Assembly (NCBI RefSeq): GCF_900109265.1
Contig: NZ_FNZM01000001.1
Location: forward strand, 434,001 to 498,000
Direction of reading: 5' to 3'
Length of the DNA stretch: 64,000 nucleotides
From: Paraburkholderia tropica
Lineage (GTDB): Bacteria > Pseudomonadota > Gammaproteobacteria > Burkholderiales > Burkholderiaceae
Part shown: piece by piece, positions 16,774 through 24,748 of the stretch
How the letters are laid out: each line of letters opens with the position of its first letter
How positions within the stretch are numbered: position 1 is the first letter of the stretch
Notes under the pieces: generated by a model
Seen by the model: the letters and a program-made list of their open reading frames with translations, nothing else
Database searches by the model: none
Told to the model about the DNA's origin: nothing
Position numbers and translations under genes: made by a program

Positions 16774-18003
16774 ATGAACGATCCACGACCGCCGCGCACG
16801 GCGGAGCACGCTACGTCTTTCTCGACCCGGCTCGCGACGCTCGCCGCAACCCTGCGCGAAAGCGCGGCGCGCCGCGACCTCGCGGGCGGTCACGCCGCCG
16901 CCGAAAAGCAGTTGATCGCCGATGCCGGTCTGCTCGCGCTCGCGGTGCCGCGCGAGTTTGGCGGCGCGTTCGACGACGCGTTTGACGACGTACCCCGCGC
17001 GCAAAACGGCGCGCGCTGGCCTGAAATCTACAGAACGATTCGCACGCTCGCGCGCGCGGACAGCGCACTCGCGCATCTGCTCGGCTTCCAGTTTCTGCAG
17101 ATCGTGAGCGTCGATCTGTGGGGCAGCGCCGCGCAACGCGCGGACTGGCTGCGCGGCACGGTCGAGCATCGCTGGTGGTGGGGCAACGCGGTCAATCCGC
17201 TCGACACGCGGCTCGTCGCGCAGGCGGACGGCGAGGGCGGCTGGCGTCTGCACGGCAAAAAGGGCTTCTGCTCCGGCACTTACGGTTCGCAGATGATGAC
17301 CGTGAGCGCGCACGATCCGGCGACCGGCCAGCCCGTGTTCGCGGTGGTGCCGACCACGCGCGCGGGCATCACCGTGCACGACGACTGGGACCCGATCGGC
17401 CAGCGTCAGACCGACAGCGGCACGGTGTCGTTCGACGCGGTCGAAGTGCGCGCGCATGAAGTGCTCAAGCGTCCCGACACGCCGCGCGCCTCGCTGCGCA
17501 CGCTGGTCTCGCAACTCGTGCTGACGAACCTGTTCGTCGGCATCGCGGAAGGCGCGCTCGAAGAGGCGCGCGAGTACGTGCTGGCGAACGGCCGTCCGTG
17601 GGTGAATTCGGGCGTGCAGCGTGCCGCCGACGATCCCTATCTCCAGCAGCGTTTCGGCGAGATGCGCATTCAGGCGCTCTCGGCGTCGCTGCTCGCGGAC
17701 CGCGCGGCGTCGCTGCTCGACGCCGCCTGGGCGCAAGGCGACGCGCTCGGCGCGGACACGCGCGCCGAAGTCTCGCTCGCGGTTTCCGAAGCGAAGATCG
17801 TTGCGCATCGCGCCGCGCTCGCTGCGGGCGAGCAACTGTTCGACGCCTGCGGCGCGCGCGCCACGGCCGCCGCGCTCGCATTCGATCGCTTCTGGCGCAA
17901 CGCGCGCGTGCATACGCTGCACGATCCGCTCGACTATCGCGTACGCGATGTTGGCCGCCACGCGCTCACGCGCGAATTGCCGGAGCCGACGCTGTACACT
18001 TGA
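16774..18003 (+). CDS. DszC/SfnC-like flavin monooxygenase of the acyl-CoA dehydrogenase superfamily
   Basis: A 409-aa protein with the acyl-CoA dehydrogenase fold, but with features of the flavin-dependent monooxygenase branch (DszC, sulfur-compound oxidation). These are 'WGNAVNPLDT', 'GKKGFCSGTYGSQ', 'WDPIGQRQTDSGTVSF' and the C-terminal 'HTLHDPLDYRVRDVGRHALT'. The usual dehydrogenase catalytic Glu context (YEGTSQI type) is absent. Substrate unknown; desulfurisation of an organosulfur compound is only a family-level guess. No flavin reductase or sulfonate transporter is nearby. The next gene starts 64 bp downstream on the same strand. Confidence 0.75.
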   Translation: MNDPRPPRTAEHATSFSTRLATLAATLRESAARRDLAGGHAAAEKQLIADAGLLALAVPREFGGAFDDAFDDVPRAQNGARWPEIYRTIRTLARADSALAHLLGFQFLQIVSVDLWGSAAQRADWLRGTVEHRWWWGNAVNPLDTRLVAQADGEGGWRLHGKKGFCSGTYGSQMMTVSAHDPATGQPVFAVVPTTRAGITVHDDWDPIGQRQTDSGTVSFDAVEVRAHEVLKRPDTPRASLRTLVSQLVLTNLFVGIAEGALEEAREYVLANGRPWVNSGVQRAADDPYLQQRFGEMRIQALSASLLADRAASLLDAAWAQGDALGADTRAEVSLAVSEAKIVAHRAALAAGEQLFDACGARATAAALAFDRFWRNARVHTLHDPLDYRVRDVGRHALTRELPEPTLYT

Positions 18004-18067
18004 GGGACCGATCGCGTGCCCCTCGTTTTGCGGGCCGCGAAAAAATCCACCCTCGAGGATCGCACCG

Positions 18068-19393
18068 TTGGAGTTCAAATTACCCACAACGGCGACGGCG
18101 CCGTTTTGCCCATCGGAAGTGCAGGGCAGCGTGGCGGTATCGCCGGCTGCGCCGTTCTGGAAAAAGTTTCTCCAGTTCGCGGGCCCAGGCCTGCTGATCT
18201 CGATCGGTTACATGGATCCGGGCAACTGGGCCACCGACATCGAGGCCGGTTCGCGCTACGGTTACAACCTGCTGTTCGTGGTCGTGCTGTCGAGCATCGC
18301 CGCAATGGCGCTGCAATGTCTCGCGATGCGGCTCGGCATCGTCACGGGCCGCGATCTCGCCGAACTCTCGCGCACGCGCTATTCGAAACCGGTCGCGATC
18401 GGCCAGTGGGTGCTCGCCGAACTCTCGATCATCGCCTGCGATCTCGCCGAAGTGCTCGGCGGCGCGCTCGCGTTCCATCTGCTGCTCGGCTGCTCGCTGA
18501 TGTGGGGCGTGGTGCTCACCGCGTTCGACACGGTCATCGTGCTCGGCCTGAAGGGCAAGAACTTCCGCACGCTCGAAGCGATCATGGCGGGGCTGATCGC
18601 CACCATCGGCATCGGTTACGTGATCGAACTCGCGCTCGTGAAGCCGCACTGGCCGTCGGTGTTCGCGGGCGCGGTGCCGTCGTGGCACGCGATCGCCAGC
18701 CAGGAGCCGCTCTATCTCGCGATCGGCATTCTGGGCGCGACCGTGATGCCGCATAACCTTTACCTGCATTCGTCGATCGTGCAGACGCGCGCCGTGAAGC
18801 GCGACGAAGCGAGCATCGGTCAGGCGATCGGTCTGTCGCGGCTCGACACCATCGTCTCGCTGGTGCTCGCGCTGCTGATCAACGCGGCCATTCTGATTCT
18901 CGCGGCCGCGGCGTTTCACGCGACGGGCCACAACCAGGTCACCGAAATCGAGGACGCCTACAAGCTGCTCGCGCCTATCGTCGGCAGCGGCGCGGCGGCC
19001 GTGCTGTTCGCGATCACGCTGCTGGCGTCGGGGCAAAGCTCGACCTTCACCGGCACCGTGGCGGGCCAGGTGATCATGGAAGGCTTTTTGCGGATGAAGA
19101 TTCCGTGCTACCAGCGGCGGCTCATCACGCGCGTGCTCGCGCTGATTCCGGCGTTCGCGGGCGTGTGGCTGCTGGGCAACGGCGCGGTGGGCAAACTGCT
19201 GGTCGCAAGCCAGGTGGTGCTGAGCCTGCAGTTGCCGTTCGCGCTCTGGCCGCTCATCCGCATGACGAACGATCGTTCACTGATGGGCGTGTTCGTGAAC
19301 CGGCTGCCCACGCGCATGATCGCGTGGCTGCTGTTTGCCATCATCACGGCGGCGAACCTGTGGCTGGTCTGGCAGACCTTCGTGGGGAATTAA
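18068..19393 (+). CDS. mntH: Nramp divalent metal cation transporter (MntH)
   Basis: A 441-aa proton-coupled importer of Mn(II)/Fe(II) with about 11 membrane segments. The two unwound-helix metal sites are intact: 'DPGNW' in TM1 and 'MPHNLY' in TM6. The start is a TTG at 18068: it has GAGGAT 8 nt upstream and gives the N-terminus (M)EFKLPTT; no ATG fits, and the open frame farther upstream overlaps the preceding gene. No MntR site or yybP-like riboswitch was recognised in the 64-bp gap, so expression may depend on the preceding flavoenzyme promoter. Confidence 0.92.
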   Translation: MEFKLPTTATAPFCPSEVQGSVAVSPAAPFWKKFLQFAGPGLLISIGYMDPGNWATDIEAGSRYGYNLLFVVVLSSIAAMALQCLAMRLGIVTGRDLAELSRTRYSKPVAIGQWVLAELSIIACDLAEVLGGALAFHLLLGCSLMWGVVLTAFDTVIVLGLKGKNFRTLEAIMAGLIATIGIGYVIELALVKPHWPSVFAGAVPSWHAIASQEPLYLAIGILGATVMPHNLYLHSSIVQTRAVKRDEASIGQAIGLSRLDTIVSLVLALLINAAILILAAAAFHATGHNQVTEIEDAYKLLAPIVGSGAAAVLFAITLLASGQSSTFTGTVAGQVIMEGFLRMKIPCYQRRLITRVLALIPAFAGVWLLGNGAVGKLLVASQVVLSLQLPFALWPLIRMTNDRSLMGVFVNRLPTRMIAWLLFAIITAANLWLVWQTFVGN

Positions 19394-19431
19394 GGGAACT
19401 GAGGGGATTTGAGGCGAAGCAATGCGCTTCG

Positions 19432-19464
19432 CCGTCCGGCGCCGCGTGGGGCACCGGACGGTTT
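19432..19464. terminator. Bidirectional stem-loop between mntH and flhC
   Basis: CCGTCCGG (19432-19439) pairs with CCGGACGG (19454-19461), with TTTCG after it on the plus strand. A second hairpin, GGCGAAGC/GCTTCGCC, lies just upstream around 19412-19433. The two convergent genes mntH and flhC both end here. Confidence 0.55.
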
Positions 19465-19517
19465 CGCGTCTAGTCGTGCTGCTGCGTCCGGTTGACCGGA
19501 TCTTGGCTCTCCTACGC

Positions 19518-20117
19518 TTATGCAGCCTCGGCAATGCCATCCGGCGTTTCCACCGGAAGGTCGCTCTCGGTCTGCTCTGCGCCCCGTCGCGCTGCAGCCG
19601 CCTTCTTCGTCTTGCCAGCGCGCGAAGGCGGCTGGCATGCGCCACACACGACGTTGTGCTGCAAGTCGTGGCGGTGCGCGACGAACTTACCGCCACAACG
19701 GCAGCAAGGCGTCATCTGCAGAATATCGGCATCGAAAAAACGCACCAGAGTCCACGCACGCGTGAGGTCGAGCACCGGCTCGGTCTCGCTGTGGCGGCAG
19801 TGTTCCAGATACAGCCGGAACCCTTTGGTGAGCGCGTCGAGATGCGAACAACGCGCTTCGTTCTTGAGGAACAGGTACGTGTTGTAGAACAGCGAAGCAT
19901 GAATGTTCGCCAGCCACGTCATGTACCAGTCCGCCGAGAACGGCAACATACCCTTGGGCGGCGATACGCCGCGGATCTCACGATACAGGCGAATCATGCG
20001 GTCCCGCGAGAGCGACAGCTCGCTCTCCAGAACCTGCATGCGCGCGCCCAGTTCGATCAGCGCGATCGCGCGAAACACTTCCTGGGCATCTTCGGTGAGG
20101 CTGCGGCGGTTCGTCAT
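19518..20117 (-). CDS. flhC: Flagellar master regulator subunit FlhC
   Basis: A 199-aa protein that forms the FlhD4C2 complex activating class II flagellar operons. The FlhC body is clear ('IALIELGARMQVLESELSLSRDRMIRLYREIRGVSPPKGMLPFSADWYMTWLANIHASLFYN'). The zinc site is intact: 'CCRCGGKFVAHRHD...CGACQPP' supplies four or more Cys. The last ~35 residues are a Lys/Ala/Glu-rich tail. GAGGGGAA lies before the ATG. It starts 11 bp after the flhD stop. Confidence 0.96.
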   Translation of the reverse strand: MTNRRSLTEDAQEVFRAIALIELGARMQVLESELSLSRDRMIRLYREIRGVSPPKGMLPFSADWYMTWLANIHASLFYNTYLFLKNEARCSHLDALTKGFRLYLEHCRHSETEPVLDLTRAWTLVRFFDADILQMTPCCRCGGKFVAHRHDLQHNVVCGACQPPSRAGKTKKAAAARRGAEQTESDLPVETPDGIAEAA

Positions 20118-20128
20118 GTCCGTTCCCC

Positions 20129-20449
20129 TCAGGCGAATTGCCCGGCGGGCTGTCCCGCAAGCAGGATAGCCGCATGAGTCGCCGCTACGTTGGCATGCCG
20201 CGAAGTCTGCGTCAGAGCGGACAACATGGCATGGTCATCGAAGCGGAAAAGGCAAAGAAGCTGGTCGGAAGCAGCCAGCTTGACGATCTGTGCCAAAGAC
20301 AGATTGGAAAGCAGATCGGCCAGTTCCGACGACAGACCCAGTCGGAACATCCCGACCGGTTTGTCCTCGCGCAGCATGCGCTGTGCGAGCATCAGATACG
20401 ACAAATTAATTTCGCGGATAGATTCCAGCGTCTCGCTGCTACGGTCCAT
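20129..20449 (-). CDS. flhD: Flagellar master regulator subunit FlhD
   Basis: A 106-aa protein, partner of FlhC in the class I flagellar activator. 'REINLSYLMLAQRMLREDKPVGMFRLGLSSELADLLSNLSLAQIVKLAASDQLLC' is the FlhD core. The start at 20449 is preferred to an in-frame ATG at 20488 because AGAGAG precedes it, the family starts 'MDxSSExL', and the length fits. Expression is probably set by the 650-bp region upstream. Confidence 0.95.
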   Translation of the reverse strand: MDRSSETLESIREINLSYLMLAQRMLREDKPVGMFRLGLSSELADLLSNLSLAQIVKLAASDQLLCLFRFDDHAMLSALTQTSRHANVAATHAAILLAGQPAGQFA

Positions 20450-20553
20450 TTCTCTCTTTTCCGAAGCCCCGATTAAACCCCCCGGCATTTGCTGCCGTTG
20501 TAACTTTTCTGGTCGTCGTCGGCCCGCTCTTTGTCGGCCCTGACTCTTTGATA

Positions 20554-20580
20554 CAACGTGTTACAACTCGTAACACGTTG
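20554..20580. promoter_or_regulatory. Perfect inverted repeat upstream of flhD
   Basis: CAACGTGTTAC (20554-20564) and GTAACACGTTG (20570-20580) form a perfect 11-bp inverted repeat with spacer AACTC, about 105 bp upstream of the flhD start. It has the look of a dimeric repressor or activator operator. The regulator is not identified. Confidence 0.6.
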
Positions 20581-21097
20581 AAGCGAATTGTATGAGGACT
20601 AATCTCAGAAATCAATCCCTGTTCAAAAAAATAATTCGGCTGTTACAAATATTTTCGGTAAGTCTTTCTGGTGTCCGAAACAACGGCCTCCAGGAACCCC
20701 GAGCGCACGCGAAGCAGTCTGAAATCTCTCGTAAACCCAAGTGGTATAAGGGATTCCTCGAAGGCACCGCTGCATGCGCAACGAATCGTAAATCGCGGAC
20801 GGACGCTTGTCATCCGAATAAACGGTTTGAAAGGATTTGCGTTGACAGGTAAGAAATGCGCAGTCAGCGATTAATACGTATGAGGATAAATCTGTAACAA
20901 GTGTTTCGACCCTGTGTAACGAGGCTTGTCAAGATGTGACAAGCCGCAGGCATGCGCGTCGCGTTGACGCGCTTTGTAACAGTGCTGGTTTACACGAATA
21001 TGTAAATCGCATGGAAATGCGGAATTGAACGCATGGCGGCGCATGCGTGCCGGCGCGCAACGGACGATCTGGCGCCGGCTATGGATGCCGTGCCGAT
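20581..21097. promoter_or_regulatory. Remainder of the flhDC upstream region
   Basis: About 520 bp without a credible gene, lower in GC than its neighbours. GTTAC/GTAAC words recur (near 20640, 20893, 20917 and 20979), echoing the inverted repeat at 20554. A hairpin around 21088-21110 overlaps the narK stop codon but lacks a T tract. Short ORFs here have no coding character. Confidence 0.4.
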
Positions 21098-22375
21098 TCA
21101 GACGGCACGGTCGCCGAGAATCGGGGTGCGCTTGACCTCGGAAACATAGAGCAGGATCAGCGAGACCCAGACGACGCCGTAAAGCAGCATGAAGCAGCTC
21201 GAGCGGATCTTGAGCAGGTCGAGCAGCGCGCCGAACAGGATCGGCAGCAGAAAGCCGCCCAGCCCGCCCGCCAGTCCGACGATGCCGGTCACGACGCCCA
21301 TGTTGGACGGAAAATCGTCGGCGACATATTTGAAGGTGGACGCCATGCCGAACGCGAACACCGCGCCGAGCACGAAGGTGAGCGCCACGAAACCCGCGAG
21401 CGGCATGCTGATATGGAGCGTGGCGGTGCCGTCGATGGTGTGGATCACGAAGTCGGTGGCCGGGTACGAGAGGATGAAGAGACAGATCCACGCGACCCAC
21501 AAGCCCCACCAGGTGACGTTGTGCGCGCCGAGTTTGTCGGCAAGCAGGCCGCCGACCGCGCGCAGCACCGAGCCCGGCAGCGAGAAACCCGCCGCGAACG
21601 CCGACGCCATCACGAGCGACATGCCGTATTCGGCCTTCAGATACTGCGGAATCCACAGCGAGAGCGCGGTGAAGCCGCCGAACGTGATCGAGTAGTACTG
21701 GCACAGGCGCCAGACGCGCGGATCGGCGAGCACCTTGAACGAGTCGAGCAGCGAGCCGTTCGACTTGCCCGCGCCCGGATCGCGCGCCGAGGCGAACCAG
21801 AAGATCGCGGCGGTCACGAGCAGCGCGACGGCGTAGATGCGCGGCACGAAGCGCCATCCGTACAGCGACTGCAAGGTGGGCGTGACGAACAGGTTGACGG
21901 CCGCGCCCGCCGTGCCCGCGCCGAAGAAGCCCATCGCGAAGCCGCGTTTCTGGGGCGGGAAGAAGCGCGCGACATACGGCGTGCCGACCGCGAACGACGC
22001 GCCCACGCAGCCGAGAAAGAGGCCGATGAACAGAAACTGCCAGAGCTGGCTCGCATAACTGACGATATAGACCGGCACCGCGCAGACCACGAGCAGGATC
22101 GTCATGACGATGCGCCCGCCGTAGCGGTCGGTCCACGCGCCCAGCGGCAGACGCATGATCGCGCCGGTCAGCACGGGCGTGGACGTGAGCAGGCCGAACT
22201 CGGTGCTGTTGAGCTTGAGCTCTTCGCGCAGCGGCACGCCGAGCACGCCGAACATCATCCACACGACGAAGCAGACCAGAAAGGCGAGCGTGCTCGCGAA
22301 CAGAACGGACCATGCCTGCCCGCTCACGCGTGGGGGAGTGGCGGCGGTCGGGGGCGGTTCGGTGCGCAGATTCAT
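21098..22375 (-). CDS. narK: Nitrate/nitrite transporter NarK (MFS)
   Basis: A 425-aa, 12-TM major facilitator protein of the nitrate/nitrite porter family. It carries the MFS loop motif 'GAWTDRYGGR' and the family glycine-rich helix 'GFFGAGTAGAAVN'. Nitrate/proton symport or nitrate/nitrite exchange across the inner membrane is expected. It is the last gene of the nar operon here, 45 bp after the isomerase gene. AGGAAAAACATC precedes the ATG. Confidence 0.92.
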   Translation of the reverse strand: MNLRTEPPPTAATPPRVSGQAWSVLFASTLAFLVCFVVWMMFGVLGVPLREELKLNSTEFGLLTSTPVLTGAIMRLPLGAWTDRYGGRIVMTILLVVCAVPVYIVSYASQLWQFLFIGLFLGCVGASFAVGTPYVARFFPPQKRGFAMGFFGAGTAGAAVNLFVTPTLQSLYGWRFVPRIYAVALLVTAAIFWFASARDPGAGKSNGSLLDSFKVLADPRVWRLCQYYSITFGGFTALSLWIPQYLKAEYGMSLVMASAFAAGFSLPGSVLRAVGGLLADKLGAHNVTWWGLWVAWICLFILSYPATDFVIHTIDGTATLHISMPLAGFVALTFVLGAVFAFGMASTFKYVADDFPSNMGVVTGIVGLAGGLGGFLLPILFGALLDLLKIRSSCFMLLYGVVWVSLILLYVSEVKRTPILGDRAV

Positions 22376-22420
22376 GATGTTTTTCCTGGTCGCGCGTGGT
22401 GCGGGTGGGGCATGGGCGGG

Positions 22421-23209
22421 TTACTGCACGAGCGGACTCGTCGCCGCCTCGACGGCGGCGTGTTCGAGCGTCGCCGCCGATGCGAGGATCGAGACGTATT
22501 GCTGAATCGCCTTGTGACGCACGCGTTCGGTGAGAAAGCGTGCGATGTCGTCGGCGGCGGTTTCGAATGCGACCGGCTCGCCGGGCACGCGCCGGTCGAT
22601 ACGCACGAGGTGGAAGCCGAAGCGCGTGCGCACGAGGCGCGGCAGCAAACCGAGTTCGGGACTGTTGAACAGCGCCTGCTCGAATTCGGGCACGGTGTCG
22701 CCGCGCGTGAGCTGGCCGAGGCTGCCGCCCACGGCACCCGACGGGCAGTTCGACAGTTCGCCCGCGCGCGCCTCGAACGCGTGCGGTTCGCGCAGCAACG
22801 CGTTGAGCGCGTCTTCGGCCTGATGGCGCAGCAGCGCGAGCGGCACGCGCTCCGTCACGGCGAACAGAATATGGCTCGCGTAGACGATCTCGTTGCGCAC
22901 GAACTGCGCGGCGTGCTGCGCGTAATAGCGGCGGCAATCGTCGGGCGTCGGCTCGGGCACGCGCAGTTCGCGTGCGAGCAGCGTGTCGAGTGTGGTGTCG
23001 TCGAGGGCGGCGTCGGCGTCGATCAGCGCGAGTTCGACGGCGCGCTGGCGCAGCAGTTCGCGCACGACCAGCGCGCGGCGCGCCGCCAGCGGCGGGTCCG
23101 GGTCGTCGGCGTGATGGCGGCTTTCCTCTTCGATCGCCGCGGCGGCGATTTCCACGTGATTCACGCGCGCGGCCTGCGCGTGGTCGAGCGTGTGCGGATC
23201 GGCGTTCAT
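22421..23209 (-). CDS. Parvulin-type peptidyl-prolyl isomerase of the nar operon (NifM-like)
   Basis: A 262-aa protein with an N-terminal helical region (~1-100) and a C-terminal parvulin domain ('EIVYASHILFAV...', 'NCPSGAVGGSLGQLTRGDTVPEFEQALF', 'TRFGFHLVRIDRR'). There is no signal peptide or membrane segment, so it should act in the cytoplasm, as NifM does on nitrogenase iron protein. Its place between narI and narK suggests a chaperone role in NarGH maturation; that is inference. A strong AGGAGG precedes the ATG. Confidence 0.85.
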   Translation of the reverse strand: MNADPHTLDHAQAARVNHVEIAAAAIEEESRHHADDPDPPLAARRALVVRELLRQRAVELALIDADAALDDTTLDTLLARELRVPEPTPDDCRRYYAQHAAQFVRNEIVYASHILFAVTERVPLALLRHQAEDALNALLREPHAFEARAGELSNCPSGAVGGSLGQLTRGDTVPEFEQALFNSPELGLLPRLVRTRFGFHLVRIDRRVPGEPVAFETAADDIARFLTERVRHKAIQQYVSILASAATLEHAAVEAATSPLVQ

Positions 23210-23242
23210 GGTCTCGCCTCCTGGCGTTCGCGGGGTATCGGC

Positions 23243-23926
23243 TCAGCGCTTGCGCACGAGTTGATACGGACGCAGCAGATAGGCCACCGAGGCCAGCCCG
23301 CTCCAGATATGCACCATCCGCGTGAACGGCGAGACGAGGAAGATCGTGAAGCCGAGCGCGATATGCATCTGATAGACGAGCGGCACGCCGTCGAGCAGCG
23401 CCGCGAGATTGCCCTGGAACGTCACCACGCCTTTCACGTAATCGGTGAGCTGTTCGAACATCGCGCCGTCCATGTGATGTGCGGACAGCACGACGGTCAT
23501 GAGCCCGAGCGCGAGCTGCACCCACAGCATCAGCACGATGACGATGTCCCACACCTTGCTGTTGCGGCGAATGCGCGTGTCGCCCAGACGCCGCGCGATC
23601 AGCAGCGTGAGCCCGACGATGGCGAATGCGCCCGCGATGCCGCCCGCGACCATCGCAAGCAACTGGTGCATCGACGCGGAGATGAACGGCGCGACGAGCC
23701 AGTGCGGCGCGAGAAAGCCCGCGAAATGACCGGCCACCACGACGAGAATGCCCCAGTGAAACAGGTTGCTTCCAAGCCGCAGCGTGCCGCGTCGCAGGAG
23801 TTGCGACGAGTCGCTTTTCCACGTGTATTGCTCGCGGTCGAAGCGCACCAGCGAGCCGAACAGCAGGACCGCGAGGCAGATGTACGGGTAGATGCCGAAC
23901 AGGAACTGATGGAAATATTGGCCCAT
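23243..23926 (-). CDS. narI: Respiratory nitrate reductase gamma subunit (cytochrome b)
   Basis: A 227-aa membrane subunit that oxidises quinol and passes electrons through two b hemes to NarH. It has five predicted membrane segments. Candidate heme-ligand His residues lie in 'NLFHWGILVVVAGHFAGF' and 'YQMHIALGFTIFLVSPFTRMVHIWS'. AAGGA precedes the ATG. A 125-bp gap with a short tandem repeat separates it from narJ, unusual within a nar operon. Confidence 0.95.
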   Translation of the reverse strand: MGQYFHQFLFGIYPYICLAVLLFGSLVRFDREQYTWKSDSSQLLRRGTLRLGSNLFHWGILVVVAGHFAGFLAPHWLVAPFISASMHQLLAMVAGGIAGAFAIVGLTLLIARRLGDTRIRRNSKVWDIVIVLMLWVQLALGLMTVVLSAHHMDGAMFEQLTDYVKGVVTFQGNLAALLDGVPLVYQMHIALGFTIFLVSPFTRMVHIWSGLASVAYLLRPYQLVRKR

Positions 23927-23977
23927 GACTGATCCTTTCCAGGTGAGACGTGTCGTGCGGTTGAGTGCTGTCTCTTG

Positions 23978-24042
23978 TGCCGCTTTCTTGCGCCGCTCAT
24001 TTGCGCCGCTTTCTTGCGCCGCTCATTTGCGCCGCTTTCTTG
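23978..24042. repeat. Five 13-bp tandem units between narJ and narI
   Basis: Two 13-bp units alternate: (T/C)GCCGCTTTCTTG and CGCCGCTCATTTG, at 23978, 23991, 24004, 24017 and 24030. The larger period is therefore 26 bp. The array is non-coding and lies inside the nar operon. Confidence 0.9.
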
Positions 24043-24051
24043 CGGCGTGCC

Positions 24052-24747
24052 TCAACGCGGCGGCCGCCGTGCGTGGAACTGCACCGGCGCGACGCCCGGC
24101 TGCGTGTTGCCCATGAAGCGCACCGGCTCCTCGCTCCAGGCGGCGTCGAGCGCGCTCAAGCCTTCGCGGTCGTGCGGCGCGTTGGCGTCGTCGTCGTGGG
24201 CTTCGTCGGGCTGTGCCGCGCCGTTGTCGCCCCCGAGCGCGAGCACCGCGCCGGTCACATACGCGTAGTGGCTGTTGCGGCGGCTCAGTTCCGCGGTGAT
24301 CGATTGCAGAATGGCCGTGGTTTCGCCGAGCAGCGAGCGCGCCTCGTTCGCTTCGAGCAGCGATAGATATTCGAGGAACACCGGCAGATAATCGGGCAAC
24401 TGCTCGGGACCGAGCAGCAGGCCGTGGCGCTCGTAGGTCTGCTTCAGATCGATCATCGCCTGGCCGCGATCGCGCGATTCGCCATGCACGTGCTCGAACA
24501 GATGCAGCGAGGTCGCGCGCCCGCGATCGAATAGCGCCACGTAGTTTTCCTGTAGCGCAAGCAGATCGCGCGAGCCGAGATAATCGAAGAAGCGCAGCAG
24601 ACGCTCGCGCGTTTCGCCGCGCAGCGCGCGCTCGCCTTGCAGATACGCGCGCGCTTCGCCGACGGAGTGAATCAGCGTGTCGTCGGGATACTCGAGACAC
24701 GCGGCGAGCAGCCTGAATGTGAGGCCGTTGGGGCGGGGCGCGAACAT
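24052..24747 (-). CDS. narJ: Nitrate reductase molybdenum cofactor assembly chaperone NarJ
   Basis: A 231-aa cytoplasmic chaperone of the NarJ/TorD family that holds NarGH until the molybdenum cofactor is inserted. Family features include 'LLAACLEYPDD', 'RFFDYLGSRDLLALQENYVALFDRGRATSLHLFEHVHGESRDRGQAMIDL' and 'PDYLPVFLEYLS'. The C-terminal ~50 residues are Asp/Ala-rich and variable. The ATG lies one base after the narH stop, with CAGGAG inside the end of narH, so translation is coupled. Confidence 0.95.
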   Translation of the reverse strand: MFAPRPNGLTFRLLAACLEYPDDTLIHSVGEARAYLQGERALRGETRERLLRFFDYLGSRDLLALQENYVALFDRGRATSLHLFEHVHGESRDRGQAMIDLKQTYERHGLLLGPEQLPDYLPVFLEYLSLLEANEARSLLGETTAILQSITAELSRRNSHYAYVTGAVLALGGDNGAAQPDEAHDDDANAPHDREGLSALDAAWSEEPVRFMGNTQPGVAPVQFHARRPPR

Positions 24748-24748
24748 C

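Noticed and set aside
18003-18067. Possible manganese riboswitch or MntR site before mntH
   Set aside because: The gap is only 64 bp and no yybP-ykoY core or MntR-like palindrome is visible.
20592-20874. Short ORFs in the flhDC upstream region
   Set aside because: Codon use differs from the neighbours (low third-position GC) and there is no start signal.
21088-21110. CCGTGCCG/CGGCACGG hairpin at the end of narK
   Set aside because: Overlaps the last codons and lacks a T tract; likely coincidental.
23978-24042. Tandem repeat as a CRISPR or REP element
   Set aside because: Units are contiguous, 13 bp, without spacers or dyad symmetry.
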